Origin: Sphingomonas sp. PP-F2F-A104-K0414
GTDB lineage: Bacteria; Pseudomonadota; Alphaproteobacteria; Sphingomonadales; Sphingomonadaceae
Length of the DNA stretch: 64,000 nucleotides
Reading direction: 5' to 3'
Assembly: GCF_004340945.1 (NCBI RefSeq)
Contig: NZ_SLYD01000002.1
Location: 62,001 to 126,000 of the forward strand
The notes beneath the pieces were generated by a model, which was given only the letters and a program-made list of their open reading frames with translations, did no database searches and had not been told where the DNA came from. The translations under genes and the position numbers were made by a program. Below, one piece after another: positions 8,273 through 20,126 of this stretch (the first letter of the stretch is position 1; each line of letters opens with the position of its first letter).

Positions 8273-8464
8273 CGCGGTTGGGATGTCCGGCTGTCGGGAC
8301 GGTGGACTGTCGGGACGGCAGGTGCTGCTCGGACGGTGAGCTGTCGGGACGACGGTAGCCGTTGAAACGACGGTAGCGGTTGGACTAGAGCGCGCCACGG
8401 GCATGACAGTGGCAGCTGCCTTGGCGGCGCTCAGAACAAAGCCGATCGATGCGCACCCCCAACT

Positions 8465-10123
8465 CTACCGCGCAATCATCGCAAACGCCGCATCCGCCTC
8501 GAGCGGCTTCGCATAGAAATATCCCTGCCCAAACGTGCACCCCAGCGCCGCCAGGGTCTGCGCGAGTTCGTTGGTCTCGATCCCCTCGGCGGTCGTCTTC
8601 ATCCCGAGCGCCTGCGCAAGACTCAGGATCGCGCGGACGATCGATACCTTGTCGCGGTCCGCGAGCATCCCCGTCACGAAGCTCCGGTCGATCTTCAACA
8701 CGTCGATCGGCAATTTCTGGAGATACGCCAGGTTCGAATAGCCGGTCCCGAAATCGTCCATCGCCAGCGTCGTACCGAGCGCCTTCAGCGCATGCATCGT
8801 CCCCGCGATCCGGTCGGGATCGGACACGATCGCGCTTTCCGTCAGTTCCAGCGTGAACCGGTCACCGGTCAGGCCGGTCGAGTCCAACGCAGCGCTCAGG
8901 ACCGGAGCAATGTCGTCGCGCTGCAGCTGGATTGCGGACAGGTTGACCGCGACCTTGACGCCGCAATGACCCCCGAAGCGTTCGTCCCAGCGCGCCAAGG
9001 TCTGCGCCGCCTCGTCGATCGCCCAGCGTCCGAGCGGAACGATCAACCCCGATTCCTCGGCCACCGGGATGAAATCCGTCGGACAATGCACGTGGCCGTC
9101 TCGATCGGTCCAGCGCGCCAGCGCCTCGAACGATACGATCCGCCCGGTCGCGAGATCGCAGATCGGTTGATACGCCAGCCGCAACTCGCGGTTCGCGATG
9201 GCACGCCGCAGCGCGGTCTCCATGCTGAACTGCGCGCGCGCGATCGCAAGGTCCTGCGGCAGGTAACTTTCGGCGCGACCGCTGGCCTTGGCGCGCTTCA
9301 CGGCGAACTGCGCGTGACGGATCAGTTCCGCGACGTCCTCGGCTTCGTCGGCGCCATAGGCGATCCCGACCGAGCATTCGACGCTGATCTCGTAATCGGT
9401 CAGGCGGAACGGTGCCGTCAGCGTGCGCTGGATCCGCTCGGCCAGCGCATGGGCCTCGCCACGATTGCCGTCGAGCGCCATCAGGATGCCGAACTGGTCG
9501 CCGCCGATCCGTGCCAGCGTATCGCCTGCGCGGAGCGCGCCCTTGATCCGACGCGCCACGGTGATCAGCAATTCGTCGCCCGCCAGCGAACCGAGGCACG
9601 AGTTCAACCGCCCGAACCGGTCGATATCGATCGCGAGGACGGCGTTGGCGCTACGATCCTCGCCCCCCTCGATCAGGTCCTCGAATCCTTCGCGGTTGGG
9701 CAGCCCGGTCAGGCTGTCGGTGGTCATTTCGCGCCGGAGGCTGCGCTCGGTCTGAACCTGCGACGTCTGGTCGACGAAGCTGATCGTGCAGCGGTCGCGG
9801 AATGCGGCGAACGAACGGGCGATCGTCACGCGGTAATAGCGACAGTCGATCGCGTCGCCGAGCACCCATTCGAAGTCCGTCCGGATCAGCTGGGATTCGA
9901 GAAAGGCGACGATACGCGGCGCAAGGTCGACGATCATCGGCGACCGTTCCGCCACGACACCAAGGCCCGCGAGCCGGTACGCGCGGTTCATCGCGAACAG
10001 CTCGAACTGGCCTCCGGTCAGCACGAGATGCGCCGCGGGAATGGGGATGAGTTCAAGCGCCCGTGCGACCAGGTCGGTCGCAACAATGTTCTGCGCTATC
10101 GCTTCCGGGGCCATCGATGCCAT
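8465..10123 (-). CDS. Hybrid GGDEF-EAL cyclic-di-GMP protein, degenerate GGDEF
   Basis: 552 residues: a PAS-like sensor region (about 20-125), a GGDEF domain (about 130-295) and an EAL domain (about 305-552). The cyclase motif reads GGDQF (207-211) rather than GGDEF/GGEEF, so cyclase activity is doubtful. The inhibitory site R-A-G-D sits five residues before it (198-201) and is intact. The EAL phosphodiesterase residues all appear present: E333 in the EAL triplet, V-N-L-S, L-E-L-T-E-S, D-D-F-G-T-G, K-I-D-R-S, A-E-G-I-E-T and Q-G-Y. Most likely it degrades c-di-GMP, with the GGDEF half acting as a nucleotide sensor. No membrane segment is seen, so it is cytoplasmic. Confidence 0.93.
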   Translation of the reverse strand: MASMAPEAIAQNIVATDLVARALELIPIPAAHLVLTGGQFELFAMNRAYRLAGLGVVAERSPMIVDLAPRIVAFLESQLIRTDFEWVLGDAIDCRYYRVTIARSFAAFRDRCTISFVDQTSQVQTERSLRREMTTDSLTGLPNREGFEDLIEGGEDRSANAVLAIDIDRFGRLNSCLGSLAGDELLITVARRIKGALRAGDTLARIGGDQFGILMALDGNRGEAHALAERIQRTLTAPFRLTDYEISVECSVGIAYGADEAEDVAELIRHAQFAVKRAKASGRAESYLPQDLAIARAQFSMETALRRAIANRELRLAYQPICDLATGRIVSFEALARWTDRDGHVHCPTDFIPVAEESGLIVPLGRWAIDEAAQTLARWDERFGGHCGVKVAVNLSAIQLQRDDIAPVLSAALDSTGLTGDRFTLELTESAIVSDPDRIAGTMHALKALGTTLAMDDFGTGYSNLAYLQKLPIDVLKIDRSFVTGMLADRDKVSIVRAILSLAQALGMKTTAEGIETNELAQTLAALGCTFGQGYFYAKPLEADAAFAMIAR

Positions 10124-10230
10124 GCCCCTGCCTAGCCGACCTTCGTTAAGACGTCCTGAAGGAACCGAATAGACCGGTTATCTGTCAGTTTTAGCCAATC
10201 GCACGATTTTACAGCGTGCTATCCGCTGGA

Positions 10231-12483
10231 TCAGCCAAAACGATTGTCGCGAGGGAAGCCCGTCGGCGGCATTCTCCCCGCCGCACCGCGCGCCGCACGC
10301 CACGGCCCCAAGTCCGATTCGGTTCTTTGCCGCCCGCTACCGCCGCCCATCGCCCAGCTCAAACCCTCGGCGAAGGTGAAGGTGATCGCATCCGCCAGCC
10401 CGCCATCGCGGTAGCGCTGCAACTGGAGCCCCTGCCCGCGCGTCATCTCGACCAGTTCGGCGAGCGGGAACACCAGCATCTTGCGATTATCGCCGATCGC
10501 CGCGACGTAATCGTCATTGGGACCAATCGGCCGGACGATCTTCAACTGCGCGCCCGGCCGCGGCGTCATCACCGTCTTGCCCTTGCGAGTCTCGGCGATC
10601 ACGTCAGCGCTGCTCACCGAGAAGCCACGCCCATCGGTCGCGACGATCAGCAGTTTCGGATGCCGGCTCGCGGGCAGCAGCGCGACGATCCCGACGCTGC
10701 CGTCGAGGTCGATCATCGCCCGCACCGGCTCGCCAAAGCCACGCCCGCCCGGCAGCTTGTCCGCCGCCAGCGTGTAGAACCGCCCATTCTCCGCCGCGAG
10801 CAGCAGCTTGTCCGTCGTCTGCGCGTGGAACGCGAACGCCGGGCCATCGCCCTCCTTGAACTTCAGCGCTTCCGGGCTGGCGAGATCGTTGTGGCCACGC
10901 ATCGCCCGGATCCAGCCGCGCTGCGACAGGATGACGGTGATCGGCTCGCGCTCGATCATCGCCTCGAGCGGAATGTCGCGCGTCGGTGCGGCCTCCTCGA
11001 TCGTCGTACGGCGTTTGCCGAGCACCGTCTCCAGCCCATAGCGATCGCGGATCTTCGCCATGTCGCGCTTCATCCGCGCGCGCTGTTTCTTCGGATCCGC
11101 GAGCAGCGCTGCCAGCGTCGCCTGCTCCTTGTCGAGCTTATCGCGCTCGGTCTTGATCTCGAACTCTTCGAGCCGCCGCAAGCTGCGCAGCCGCATGTTG
11201 AGGATCGCCTCGGCCTGGCGATCGGTCAGCGCGAACTCGGCGATCATCACCTTTTTCGGCTCGTCCTCGGTGCGGATGATCTCGATCACGCGGTCGAGGT
11301 TGAGGTACGCGATCAGATACCCGTCGAGCAGTTCGACCCGGTCGGCGATCTTGCTCAGCCGGTGCTCGGTCCGCCGGCGCAATACCACGAACTGGTGATC
11401 GACCCACGCCGCCAGCGCCTCGCGCAAGCTCATCACCCGCGGCGTGCGATCCTTGTCGAGCACGTTGAGATTGAGGCTGATTCGCGTCTCGAGGTCGGTC
11501 AGCCGGAACAGCCCGTCCATCAGGATCTGCGGATCTACCGTGCGACTACGCGGCTCCAGCACGATGCGGATCTCGGTATCCGATTCGTCACGCACGTCGG
11601 CGAGGATCGGCAGACGCTTGGCGTTGATCAGCTCGGCGATCTGCTCGATCAGCTTGCCCTTCTGCACGCCGTACGGGATCTCGGTGACGATCAACTGCCA
11701 GCCGCCACCCTTCTCGCGCTCGGTCTCCCAGCGCGCACGGACGCGGAACCCGCCCCGCCCGGTCGCATAGGATTCGCGGATGACGGCGGGCGGATCGACC
11801 ACCAGCCCGCCGGTCGGGAAATCCGGCCCCTTCACATGCTCGAGGATCGCCGCGTCGTCCGCGTCCGGCGTATCGATCAGCACGATCGCCGCCTCGAGCA
11901 GTTCGGCGGCGTTGTGCGGCGGGATGCTCGTCGCCATCCCGACCGCGATCCCGCTCGCGCCGTTCGCCAGCAGGTTCGGGAACAGCCCCGGGAACAGCTC
12001 TGGCTCGTGATCCTCGCCATTATAGGTCGGACGATACGCAACCGCGTCCTCGTCCAGCCCATCCATCAGGTCGATCGCGACCTGAGTCAGCCGCGCCTCG
12101 GTGTACCGGTAAGCAGCCGCGTTATCGCCGTCGATGTTGCCGAAATTGCCCTGCCCGTCGACCAACGGATAGCGCATCGCGAACGACTGCGCCAAGCGCA
12201 CCATCGCGTCGTAGACCGACTGGTCGCCATGCGGATGGTATTTGCCGATCACGTCGCCGACGACCCGCGCGCACTTCTTGTAGCCCTGCGCGGGATCGAG
12301 TTTCAGCAGCCGCATCGCCCAGAGCAGGCGCCGATGCACCGGCTTCATCCCATCGCGGACGTCGGGTAGCGACCGCGCCGTGATCGTCGACAACGCATAG
12401 ACCAGATACCGCTCGCTGAGCGCGCTATCGAAGGGGGCGTCGACGATGCTGTCGAAGGGGTCTTTGAAATCACTGCTGGCCAT
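10231..12483 (-). CDS. parC: DNA topoisomerase IV subunit A
   Basis: About 750 residues, the decatenating type IIA topoisomerase A subunit. The start '[20 protein letters not shown]' and '[15 protein letters not shown]' match ParC, and the catalytic tyrosine lies in [10 protein letters not shown]. The C-terminal DNA-wrapping part is shorter and less repeated than in GyrA, as expected for ParC. Two ATGs are possible (12492 and 12483); I prefer the second, since the family normally begins close to '[14 protein letters not shown]'. The C-terminal tail is Arg/Gly-rich. Confidence 0.95.
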   Translation of the reverse strand: MASSDFKDPFDSIVDAPFDSALSERYLVYALSTITARSLPDVRDGMKPVHRRLLWAMRLLKLDPAQGYKKCARVVGDVIGKYHPHGDQSVYDAMVRLAQSFAMRYPLVDGQGNFGNIDGDNAAAYRYTEARLTQVAIDLMDGLDEDAVAYRPTYNGEDHEPELFPGLFPNLLANGASGIAVGMATSIPPHNAAELLEAAIVLIDTPDADDAAILEHVKGPDFPTGGLVVDPPAVIRESYATGRGGFRVRARWETEREKGGGWQLIVTEIPYGVQKGKLIEQIAELINAKRLPILADVRDESDTEIRIVLEPRSRTVDPQILMDGLFRLTDLETRISLNLNVLDKDRTPRVMSLREALAAWVDHQFVVLRRRTEHRLSKIADRVELLDGYLIAYLNLDRVIEIIRTEDEPKKVMIAEFALTDRQAEAILNMRLRSLRRLEEFEIKTERDKLDKEQATLAALLADPKKQRARMKRDMAKIRDRYGLETVLGKRRTTIEEAAPTRDIPLEAMIEREPITVILSQRGWIRAMRGHNDLASPEALKFKEGDGPAFAFHAQTTDKLLLAAENGRFYTLAADKLPGGRGFGEPVRAMIDLDGSVGIVALLPASRHPKLLIVATDGRGFSVSSADVIAETRKGKTVMTPRPGAQLKIVRPIGPNDDYVAAIGDNRKMLVFPLAELVEMTRGQGLQLQRYRDGGLADAITFTFAEGLSWAMGGGSGRQRTESDLGPWRAARGAAGRMPPTGFPRDNRFG

Positions 12484-12516
12484 TGCACGCATCGATAGCA
12501 GCCGCGCGCGTAACGA

Positions 12517-13737
12517 TCAAAGCATCCCGCGCGTCATCGTCACCTTTTGTTCTCGTGGCGCCTTGGGGACATGCCCGGCGATCGCCGCGGCAAGCAGCGC
12601 GCGGTGCTGCCGCCCGGTCTCGCGCCAGTCGTAGCGCTCGCCGTAAGTCCGCGTCGCGCCCCGATCGGGCAGGTCGGCGAGCAACCGCGCGATCCCCTCG
12701 GCGATCGCCGCATCCGATCGATCCGCGGTCAGCACGCCAGCCTCTGGCACGCGCACCACCTCGGGTGAACCCCATACCGGCGTCGCCACCAAAGGCGTTC
12801 CGCAGGCAAGCGACTCGAGCAGGACGTTGGCGATCCCCTCGCGATCGGAGCAGCTCGCGGTCAGATCCGCCGCGCCGTACAGGTCGGGCAATCGATGCTG
12901 GTCGACATGGCCGAGGAAATCCACGCGTCCCGCAACGCCGAGCTTGGCCGCCAGCGCGCGCAACGCCCCCCCGCGCGGCCCGTCGCCGGCGATCATCAAC
13001 CGCACGTCGGGCAAAGTCGCGATCGCTCTGATCGCGAAGTCATGCCCCTTGCGATCGATCAGATGCCCGACCGACAACACCGTCGGCGCCGTGATCCCCA
13101 TCCGCCGTCGCAAGGCCATGCGGTCGGCAGGCGGCGAGAACAGCACGAGATCGACCCCGTGCTCGACCACACAGACTTTTCCGGGCGCCGCACCGATCGC
13201 GATCAGTTCGTCGCGCAGCGCCGCCGCCACCGCGGTCGTCGCGCTTGCCCGGTCGATCGCCGCCAGGATCATCGCGCGTTCGGCGCGGTAGTGCGGGATC
13301 AGGCTGACATCCGTGCCGAGCGCGCTCATCACGAACGGCCGATCGAACTTCCGCGCAAGCAGGCTCGCGGCGACGCCGTCCGGATACAGATAATAGGAAT
13401 CGATCACGTCGAAATTGAACTCACGCCGGATCCGCGCGATGTGCCGGTACAGCGCCGCCGCCATCAGCCACGGCGCCGCGATCATGCCGATCTTCGGCAC
13501 CACCGGATAGCGCGGGTAGGTCACGGTTACGCCGCGGCGCACCGCGGCATGCGGCGCGTTCGCGAACTCGGCATAGCGCCCGAACCGGGGATCGGCGCTC
13601 GGGAACCACGGCACGGGCGCGACCACGCGAACCTCGTCGCCGGGCCGGGCGACATGACCGACACGGTGCTCGATGAAGATCCCGTGACGCCGCTGCACGG
13701 CATTCGGGTACAGGCTCGACAACACCAGGATCTTCAA
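12517..13737 (-). CDS. GT4 family glycosyltransferase
   Basis: A 406-residue glycosyltransferase with two Rossmann-like lobes (GT-B fold). The N-terminal lobe opens with 'LKILVLSSLYPNAVQRRHG'. The C-terminal lobe has V-G-H-L-I-D-R-K-G-H-D, A-G-D-G-P and the donor-binding S-D-R-E-G-I-A-N-V-L-L-E-S, the E-x7-E pattern of GT4. It uses a nucleotide sugar; the acceptor is unknown. An upstream extension of the frame is not family-like. The TTG at 13737 is preceded by GGGGGTG at proper spacing and begins exactly at the conserved N-terminus. Stands alone, 34 bases after parC begins. Confidence 0.88.
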   Translation of the reverse strand: MKILVLSSLYPNAVQRRHGIFIEHRVGHVARPGDEVRVVAPVPWFPSADPRFGRYAEFANAPHAAVRRGVTVTYPRYPVVPKIGMIAAPWLMAAALYRHIARIRREFNFDVIDSYYLYPDGVAASLLARKFDRPFVMSALGTDVSLIPHYRAERAMILAAIDRASATTAVAAALRDELIAIGAAPGKVCVVEHGVDLVLFSPPADRMALRRRMGITAPTVLSVGHLIDRKGHDFAIRAIATLPDVRLMIAGDGPRGGALRALAAKLGVAGRVDFLGHVDQHRLPDLYGAADLTASCSDREGIANVLLESLACGTPLVATPVWGSPEVVRVPEAGVLTADRSDAAIAEGIARLLADLPDRGATRTYGERYDWRETGRQHRALLAAAIAGHVPKAPREQKVTMTRGML

Positions 13738-13879
13738 GGCGCACCCCCGTGCTCGATCCGCGTGGCCGCAGATCACTTCTACATCTTCTCTACGCCGACT
13801 TTCGCCGGGTTCGGGGCAAAATTTACGACGCGGCGTCTACGGACGGGACAGGTCGATGACGGTCGGCTAGCGTCGCCGG

Positions 13880-14794
13880 ATGCGCCTATTCCTCGCCACC
13901 GCCTTGCTGCTACCATTGGCCACGATGCCGATGCCCGCCGCCGCCGACCTGCTTACCTGGTCCGTGCTCACCGCCCGCCCCAAGCCGACGCCAGACGCGA
14001 CGATCGCCTATGGAACCGACCAGATGCAGAAGGTCGACGTCTGGCTCCCCAAGGGCAAGACCGGCGGCAAAGGCCGCTTGCCGGTGGTGGTGATGGTCCA
14101 TGGCGGCTGCTGGACGACCAGCATCGCCGATCGCAGCATGATGAACTGGGTCGCCGACGACCTGCGCAACGCCGGCGTTGCGGTGTGGAACATCGACTAT
14201 CGCGGCGTCGACCGGAGTGGTGGCGGCTATCCCGGCACGTTCCAGGACGCTGCGAAAGCCGCCGACCAACTCACCGTAAACGCGAAGACGTTCAACCTCG
14301 ACACACGCCGCGTCGTCGCGATCGGCCATTCCGCCGGCCGTCACCTCGCACTCTGGCTCGCCGCCCGCCCGCGGATTGCGAAGACCAGCGCACTCTACAG
14401 CGCGCATCCGCTCCGCATCCATCATGTCATCAGCCTCGGCGGTCTCCCCGATCTCGAAGCCACCGCGGCGAACCCCAAAAACGGCTGCGGTACCGAGGTC
14501 GTGACCCAGCTCGTCGGCACGCCGACGTCGCAGCACCCCGACATCTATGCCGACACCTCGGTACCGCGCCTGCTCCCGCTCGGCGTAAAGCAGGACCTGA
14601 TCAACGGCCGCGAGGACCGGATCATCCCCTTCGTCATGGCCACCGACTATATCGCCAAGGCGACCGCGGCCGGCGACACCGCCACGCTCCACACGATTCC
14701 CGCGACCGGCCATGTCGAACTGATCGCCCCCGAAACCGCCGCCTGGGCAGAAGCAAAGCGGCTCATTCTTACCGACCTGGGGATGACCAAGTGA
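13880..14794 (+). CDS. Exported alpha/beta hydrolase coupled to kynU (possible arylformamidase)
   Basis: 304 residues with a signal peptide (about 1-22, ending PAAAD). The hydrolase core shows an oxyanion motif H-G-G-C-W (74-78) and a nucleophile elbow G-H-S-A-G with Ser151; a late G-H-V-E histidine completes a plausible triad. The H-G-G-x-W plus G-x-S-x-G combination is that of the esterase/arylformamidase group, and the stop overlaps the kynU start (GTGA). That makes N-formylkynurenine hydrolysis an attractive guess. Against it, the signal peptide would put the enzyme in the periplasm, away from cytoplasmic kynureninase. A general esterase is the alternative. Confidence 0.82.
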   Translation: MRLFLATALLLPLATMPMPAAADLLTWSVLTARPKPTPDATIAYGTDQMQKVDVWLPKGKTGGKGRLPVVVMVHGGCWTTSIADRSMMNWVADDLRNAGVAVWNIDYRGVDRSGGGYPGTFQDAAKAADQLTVNAKTFNLDTRRVVAIGHSAGRHLALWLAARPRIAKTSALYSAHPLRIHHVISLGGLPDLEATAANPKNGCGTEVVTQLVGTPTSQHPDIYADTSVPRLLPLGVKQDLINGREDRIIPFVMATDYIAKATAAGDTATLHTIPATGHVELIAPETAAWAEAKRLILTDLGMTK

Positions 14795-16005
14795 CTCTCG
14801 AAGACGCCCGCGCGCTCGACGCGACCGACCCGCTCGCCGCCTGCCGCGACAAGTTCGCGCTTCCCGACGGCGTGATCTATCTTGACGGCAATTCGCTCGG
14901 CGCGCTGCCCAAGGCGACCCCCGCCGCGCTCGCCGACGTCGCCACCCGCCAATGGGGCGACCGCCTCATCCGCAGCTGGAACGAAGGCTGGATCGACGCC
15001 CCGCAACGGATCGGCGCCAAGATCGCCCCGCTGATCGGCGCCGCCACCGACGAGGTGATCATCGGCGACACCACCTCGACGCATCTCTTCAAGGCGTTGG
15101 TCGCCGCATTGCGCAGCAACCCGGGGCGCCACACCGTCGTCAGCGAAGCCGGCAACTTCCCGACCGACCTCCACATCGCCGAGGGCGCGGTCGCCTGCGT
15201 CCCCGGCGCGCGCCTCAAGGTGGTCGCCCGCGAGGACCTCGCCGCCGCGCTCGACGACGACACCGCGGTGCTGCTGCTCACGCACGTCCACTACAAGACC
15301 AGCGACCGCTTCGACATGCGCGAGTGGACCGCCCGCGCGCACGATGCCGGCGCGCTCATGCTCTGGGACCTGAGCCACAGCGTCGGCGCCGTCCCGATCG
15401 ACCTCAATGGCGCGAACGCCGATCTCGCGGTCGGCTGCACCTACAAATACCTCAACGGCGGCCCCGGTGCGCCGGCGTTCCTCTTCGTCGCCAAGCGCTG
15501 GCAGGATTCGCTCGCCAGCCCGCTCTCCGGCTGGATGGGCCATGCCGCACCGTTCGCGTTCGAGGATGCCTACCGCCCCGCGCCCGGCATGAAGCGCTGG
15601 CTCGCCGGCACCCCTGCGATGCTCTCGACCGCCGCGCTGGAAACCGCACTCGACCTCTGGGCCGACATCGACCAGCACGCCGTCGCCGCCAAGAGCGCAC
15701 AGCTCTTCGCCATCCTCGCCGCCGCCGGCGACGCGCTCGGCCTCGACTGCGTCAGCCCCCGAGACCCCGCCAGACGCGGCAGCCACATCAGCTTCCGCCA
15801 CCCGGAAGCCTATGCACTGACGCAGGCGCTCATCGCGCGCGGGGTGATCGGCGACTTCCGCGATCCCGACATCCTCCGCCTCGGCCTGACGCCCTTGTAT
15901 CTCAGCCACGAAGACGTCTGGCGCGCGGGCGACATCCTGCGGGACATTCTCGAAACCGAAGCCTGGCGCGATCCGGCCTTTGCCGAACGCCTCGCAGTGA
16001 CGTGA
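14791..16005 (+). CDS. kynU: Kynureninase
   Basis: 404 residues, a PLP-dependent fold-type I enzyme that splits kynurenine to anthranilate and alanine (or 3-hydroxykynurenine to 3-hydroxyanthranilate). Family marks are Y-L-D-G-N-S-L-G-A-L-P near the start, W-D-L-S-H-S-V-G-A-V-P (cofactor-binding aspartate) and T-Y-K-Y-L-N-G-G-P-G-A with the Schiff-base lysine. Starts at GTG 14791, overlapping the hydrolase gene. No tryptophan 2,3-dioxygenase is in the window. The next gene is NAD synthase, so the product could feed quinolinate-based NAD synthesis or simple tryptophan catabolism. Confidence 0.94.
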   Translation: MTLEDARALDATDPLAACRDKFALPDGVIYLDGNSLGALPKATPAALADVATRQWGDRLIRSWNEGWIDAPQRIGAKIAPLIGAATDEVIIGDTTSTHLFKALVAALRSNPGRHTVVSEAGNFPTDLHIAEGAVACVPGARLKVVAREDLAAALDDDTAVLLLTHVHYKTSDRFDMREWTARAHDAGALMLWDLSHSVGAVPIDLNGANADLAVGCTYKYLNGGPGAPAFLFVAKRWQDSLASPLSGWMGHAAPFAFEDAYRPAPGMKRWLAGTPAMLSTAALETALDLWADIDQHAVAAKSAQLFAILAAAGDALGLDCVSPRDPARRGSHISFRHPEAYALTQALIARGVIGDFRDPDILRLGLTPLYLSHEDVWRAGDILRDILETEAWRDPAFAERLAVT

Positions 16006-16057
16006 GCGCCTTGGCAAGCCGGTAGCGCGTGCGGCCGTGCACTTGTATCGGTGTGAC

Positions 16058-18103
<2,046 letters not shown>

Positions 18104-18157
18104 GCTTAGCTACGCTACCTTGCATAAACCGCCCGCGCGGCGCATTATGAAAATCCT

Positions 18158-19018
18158 ATGACAGTGGCTCCACCGGATGGATCGCGCGATCGCCGGATCG
18201 AGATCCCATCTAACCTTTGGCTGATACACCCGGCAGGCCGTGCGCTTTTGCCGCTCGCGTTGGCGCGTGGAATTTCCGCGAATGCGGTGTCGGTCATGGG
18301 GCTCTGTCTCGGCGGAGCTGCCGCGCTCGCCTATACCCAATGGGGCAATTGGGCGCTGGCGCTGGTCGGTCTCGTGCTGTCGATCGGCTGGCTGATCGCC
18401 GACGGACTCGACGGCATGGTCGCTCGCGCGACCAAGACCGCCAGCCCGCTCGGCCGGATGCTCGACGGTCTATGCGATCACGGCGTGTTCGCGTTGATCT
18501 ACGTTTCGCTCGCGCTGACGATCGACACACCCGAAGCTTGGATCCTCGCCTTCGCCGCCGGTGGCGCGCACGCGGTGCAGTCGAACATGTACGAAGGCGA
18601 GCGCTCGCGCTTCCATCGCCGGATCAAGGGCGTGGCGCTCGAAGCGCCTCCCGTCCCGACTGGCAACGCTCTCGTCCGCTTCTACGACGGCGTCGCGAGC
18701 AGCATCGACCGGATCGCCATGCCGTTCGAGCGGACGCTCGGCCAGGCCAGCGATCCGGTCGCGCTCGGCGCCGTGTACGGGGCCCGCGCCGTCGCCCCGT
18801 TGCGCTTCATGGCCTTGCTTACCGCGAATGTCCGGGTATGGGCGATCTTCGTCGCCTGCTTCGCGGGCAACCCACGCATCTTCTGGTGGTTCGAGATCGT
18901 CCCTTTGACGCTCGTGGCCATCGTCGGGCTCGTCTGGCACCGTCGTGTCGAGCGGGCTTTCGTTCGTAATACTTCTGCAACGCGACCAAAGACCGCGTCG
19001 CGCATGCATCTTTCGTAA
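18158..19018 (+). CDS. CDP-alcohol phosphatidyltransferase family membrane enzyme
   Basis: 286 residues with about five or six hydrophobic membrane segments. The family catalytic motif D-G-x2-A-R-x8-G-x3-D-x3-D is complete (D85 to D107). Such enzymes move a phospho-alcohol from a CDP-activated donor to an alcohol acceptor. It is followed by inositol-3-phosphate synthase (15-base gap) and an inositol-phosphate cytidylyltransferase-like gene. The likely donor is therefore CDP-inositol or CDP-diacylglycerol, and the product an inositol phosphodiester or inositol lipid. The exact acceptor cannot be read from sequence. The tail after residue 265 is basic and probably cytoplasmic. Confidence 0.85.
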   Translation: MTVAPPDGSRDRRIEIPSNLWLIHPAGRALLPLALARGISANAVSVMGLCLGGAAALAYTQWGNWALALVGLVLSIGWLIADGLDGMVARATKTASPLGRMLDGLCDHGVFALIYVSLALTIDTPEAWILAFAAGGAHAVQSNMYEGERSRFHRRIKGVALEAPPVPTGNALVRFYDGVASSIDRIAMPFERTLGQASDPVALGAVYGARAVAPLRFMALLTANVRVWAIFVACFAGNPRIFWWFEIVPLTLVAIVGLVWHRRVERAFVRNTSATRPKTASRMHLS

Positions 19019-19033
19019 GGAACAGGGTCAGTA

Positions 19034-20125
19034 ATGAATAGCATTCGGATCGCCGTGGTCGGCATCGGCAACTGCGCGAGCTCGCTCGTGCAAGGCCTCG
19101 AGCATTACCGTGAGGGCGCCAACGACCAGGTCGGCCTGATGCATTTCGACATGGGTGGCTACAAGCCGAGCGACATCAAGGTCGTCGCGGCCTGGGACGT
19201 CGATCGCCGCAAGGTGGGCAAGGACGTCGCCGAGGCGATCTTCGCCAAGCCCAACTGCACCGCGGTGTTCGCACCGAACGTGAGCAACACCGGCACGATC
19301 GTGAAGATGGGCAAGAAGCTGGACGGCGTTGCCGACCACATGGCCGACTTCAAGGACGACCGCACGTTCCTTGTTTCGGACGCCGCCGAGCCGACCCGTG
19401 AAGAGGTCATCGCCGAGCTGAAGGCATCGGGCGCCGACGTGCTCATGAACTACCTGCCGGTCGGTTCGCAGGAAGCCACCGAATTCTACGCCGAGTGCGC
19501 GATCGAAGCGGGCGTGGCGTTCGTCAACAACATCCCCGTCTTCATCGCCTCGAACCCCGTCTGGGCGAAGAAGTTCGAGGACGCCGGCGTCGCGATCATC
19601 GGCGACGACATCAAGGCGCAGCTCGGCGCGACGATCGTCCACCGCGTGCTGACCGACCTGTTCGCCAAGCGCGGCGTGAAGCTGGATCGCACGTATCAGC
19701 TCAACACCGGCGGCAACACCGACTTCCTCAACATGTCGAACCATCGCCGTCTCGAGTCGAAGAAGATCTCGAAGACCGAAGCGGTTCAGTCGGTCGCGGC
19801 AGAGCGGATGGACGACGACAACGTCCATATCGGCCCGTCGGACTATGTGCCCTGGCAGAACGACAACAAGGTCTGCTTCCTGCGCATGGAAGGCCAGCTG
19901 TTCGGCGGCGTGCCGATGAACATCGAGCTGCGTCTCTCGGTCGAGGACAGCCCCAACTCGGCGGGTGTCGCGATCGACATGATCCGTTGCGCCAAGATCG
20001 CCAAGGATCGCGGCATCGCCGGCGTAATCGACCCTGCATCGGCCTATTTCTGCAAGCACCCGCGCACGCAGATGACCGACGATCTCGCGCAGATCGAAGT
20101 CGAGCGGTTCATCAAGGCCGCCTGA
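19034..20125 (+). CDS. ino1: Inositol-3-phosphate synthase
   Basis: 363 residues, the NAD-dependent isomerase-like lyase that turns glucose 6-phosphate into inositol 3-phosphate. The N-terminal dinucleotide site G-I-G-N-C-A-S-S (10-17) and the internal stretches 'NYLPVGSQEATEFYAE', L-N-T-G-G-N-T-D-F-L-N and 'PSDYVPWQNDNKVCFL' are those of the short actinobacterial/archaeal type, about 360 residues against over 500 in eukaryotes. Middle gene of a three-gene operon; the next gene starts one base after its stop. It supplies inositol phosphate for the two flanking enzymes. Confidence 0.95.
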   Translation: MNSIRIAVVGIGNCASSLVQGLEHYREGANDQVGLMHFDMGGYKPSDIKVVAAWDVDRRKVGKDVAEAIFAKPNCTAVFAPNVSNTGTIVKMGKKLDGVADHMADFKDDRTFLVSDAAEPTREEVIAELKASGADVLMNYLPVGSQEATEFYAECAIEAGVAFVNNIPVFIASNPVWAKKFEDAGVAIIGDDIKAQLGATIVHRVLTDLFAKRGVKLDRTYQLNTGGNTDFLNMSNHRRLESKKISKTEAVQSVAAERMDDDNVHIGPSDYVPWQNDNKVCFLRMEGQLFGGVPMNIELRLSVEDSPNSAGVAIDMIRCAKIAKDRGIAGVIDPASAYFCKHPRTQMTDDLAQIEVERFIKAA

Positions 20126-20126
20126 C

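Larger units (their letters stand above)
7972..8464. other. 493-base non-coding region rich in repeats
   Basis: Lies between two convergent genes. It holds, in order, a terminator-like hairpin (7996-8019), four 18-base tandem repeats (8113-8184), a paired inverted hairpin element (8187-8272), and then degenerate copies of CTGTCGGGACGG and ACGACGGTAGC up to about 8380. Open frames here are short, repeat-driven and unlike proteins. Confidence 0.75.

Noticed and set aside
8027..8365. Several overlapping open frames through the tandem repeats
   Set aside because: They consist of Ser/Pro/Arg repeats and cross the hairpin element; no ribosome site or family resemblance.
10216..12369. 717-codon open frame on the plus strand opposite parC
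   Set aside because: Codon composition is Arg/Asp/Leu-heavy as expected for the complement of GC-rich coding DNA, and the minus strand encodes an unmistakable topoisomerase IV subunit.
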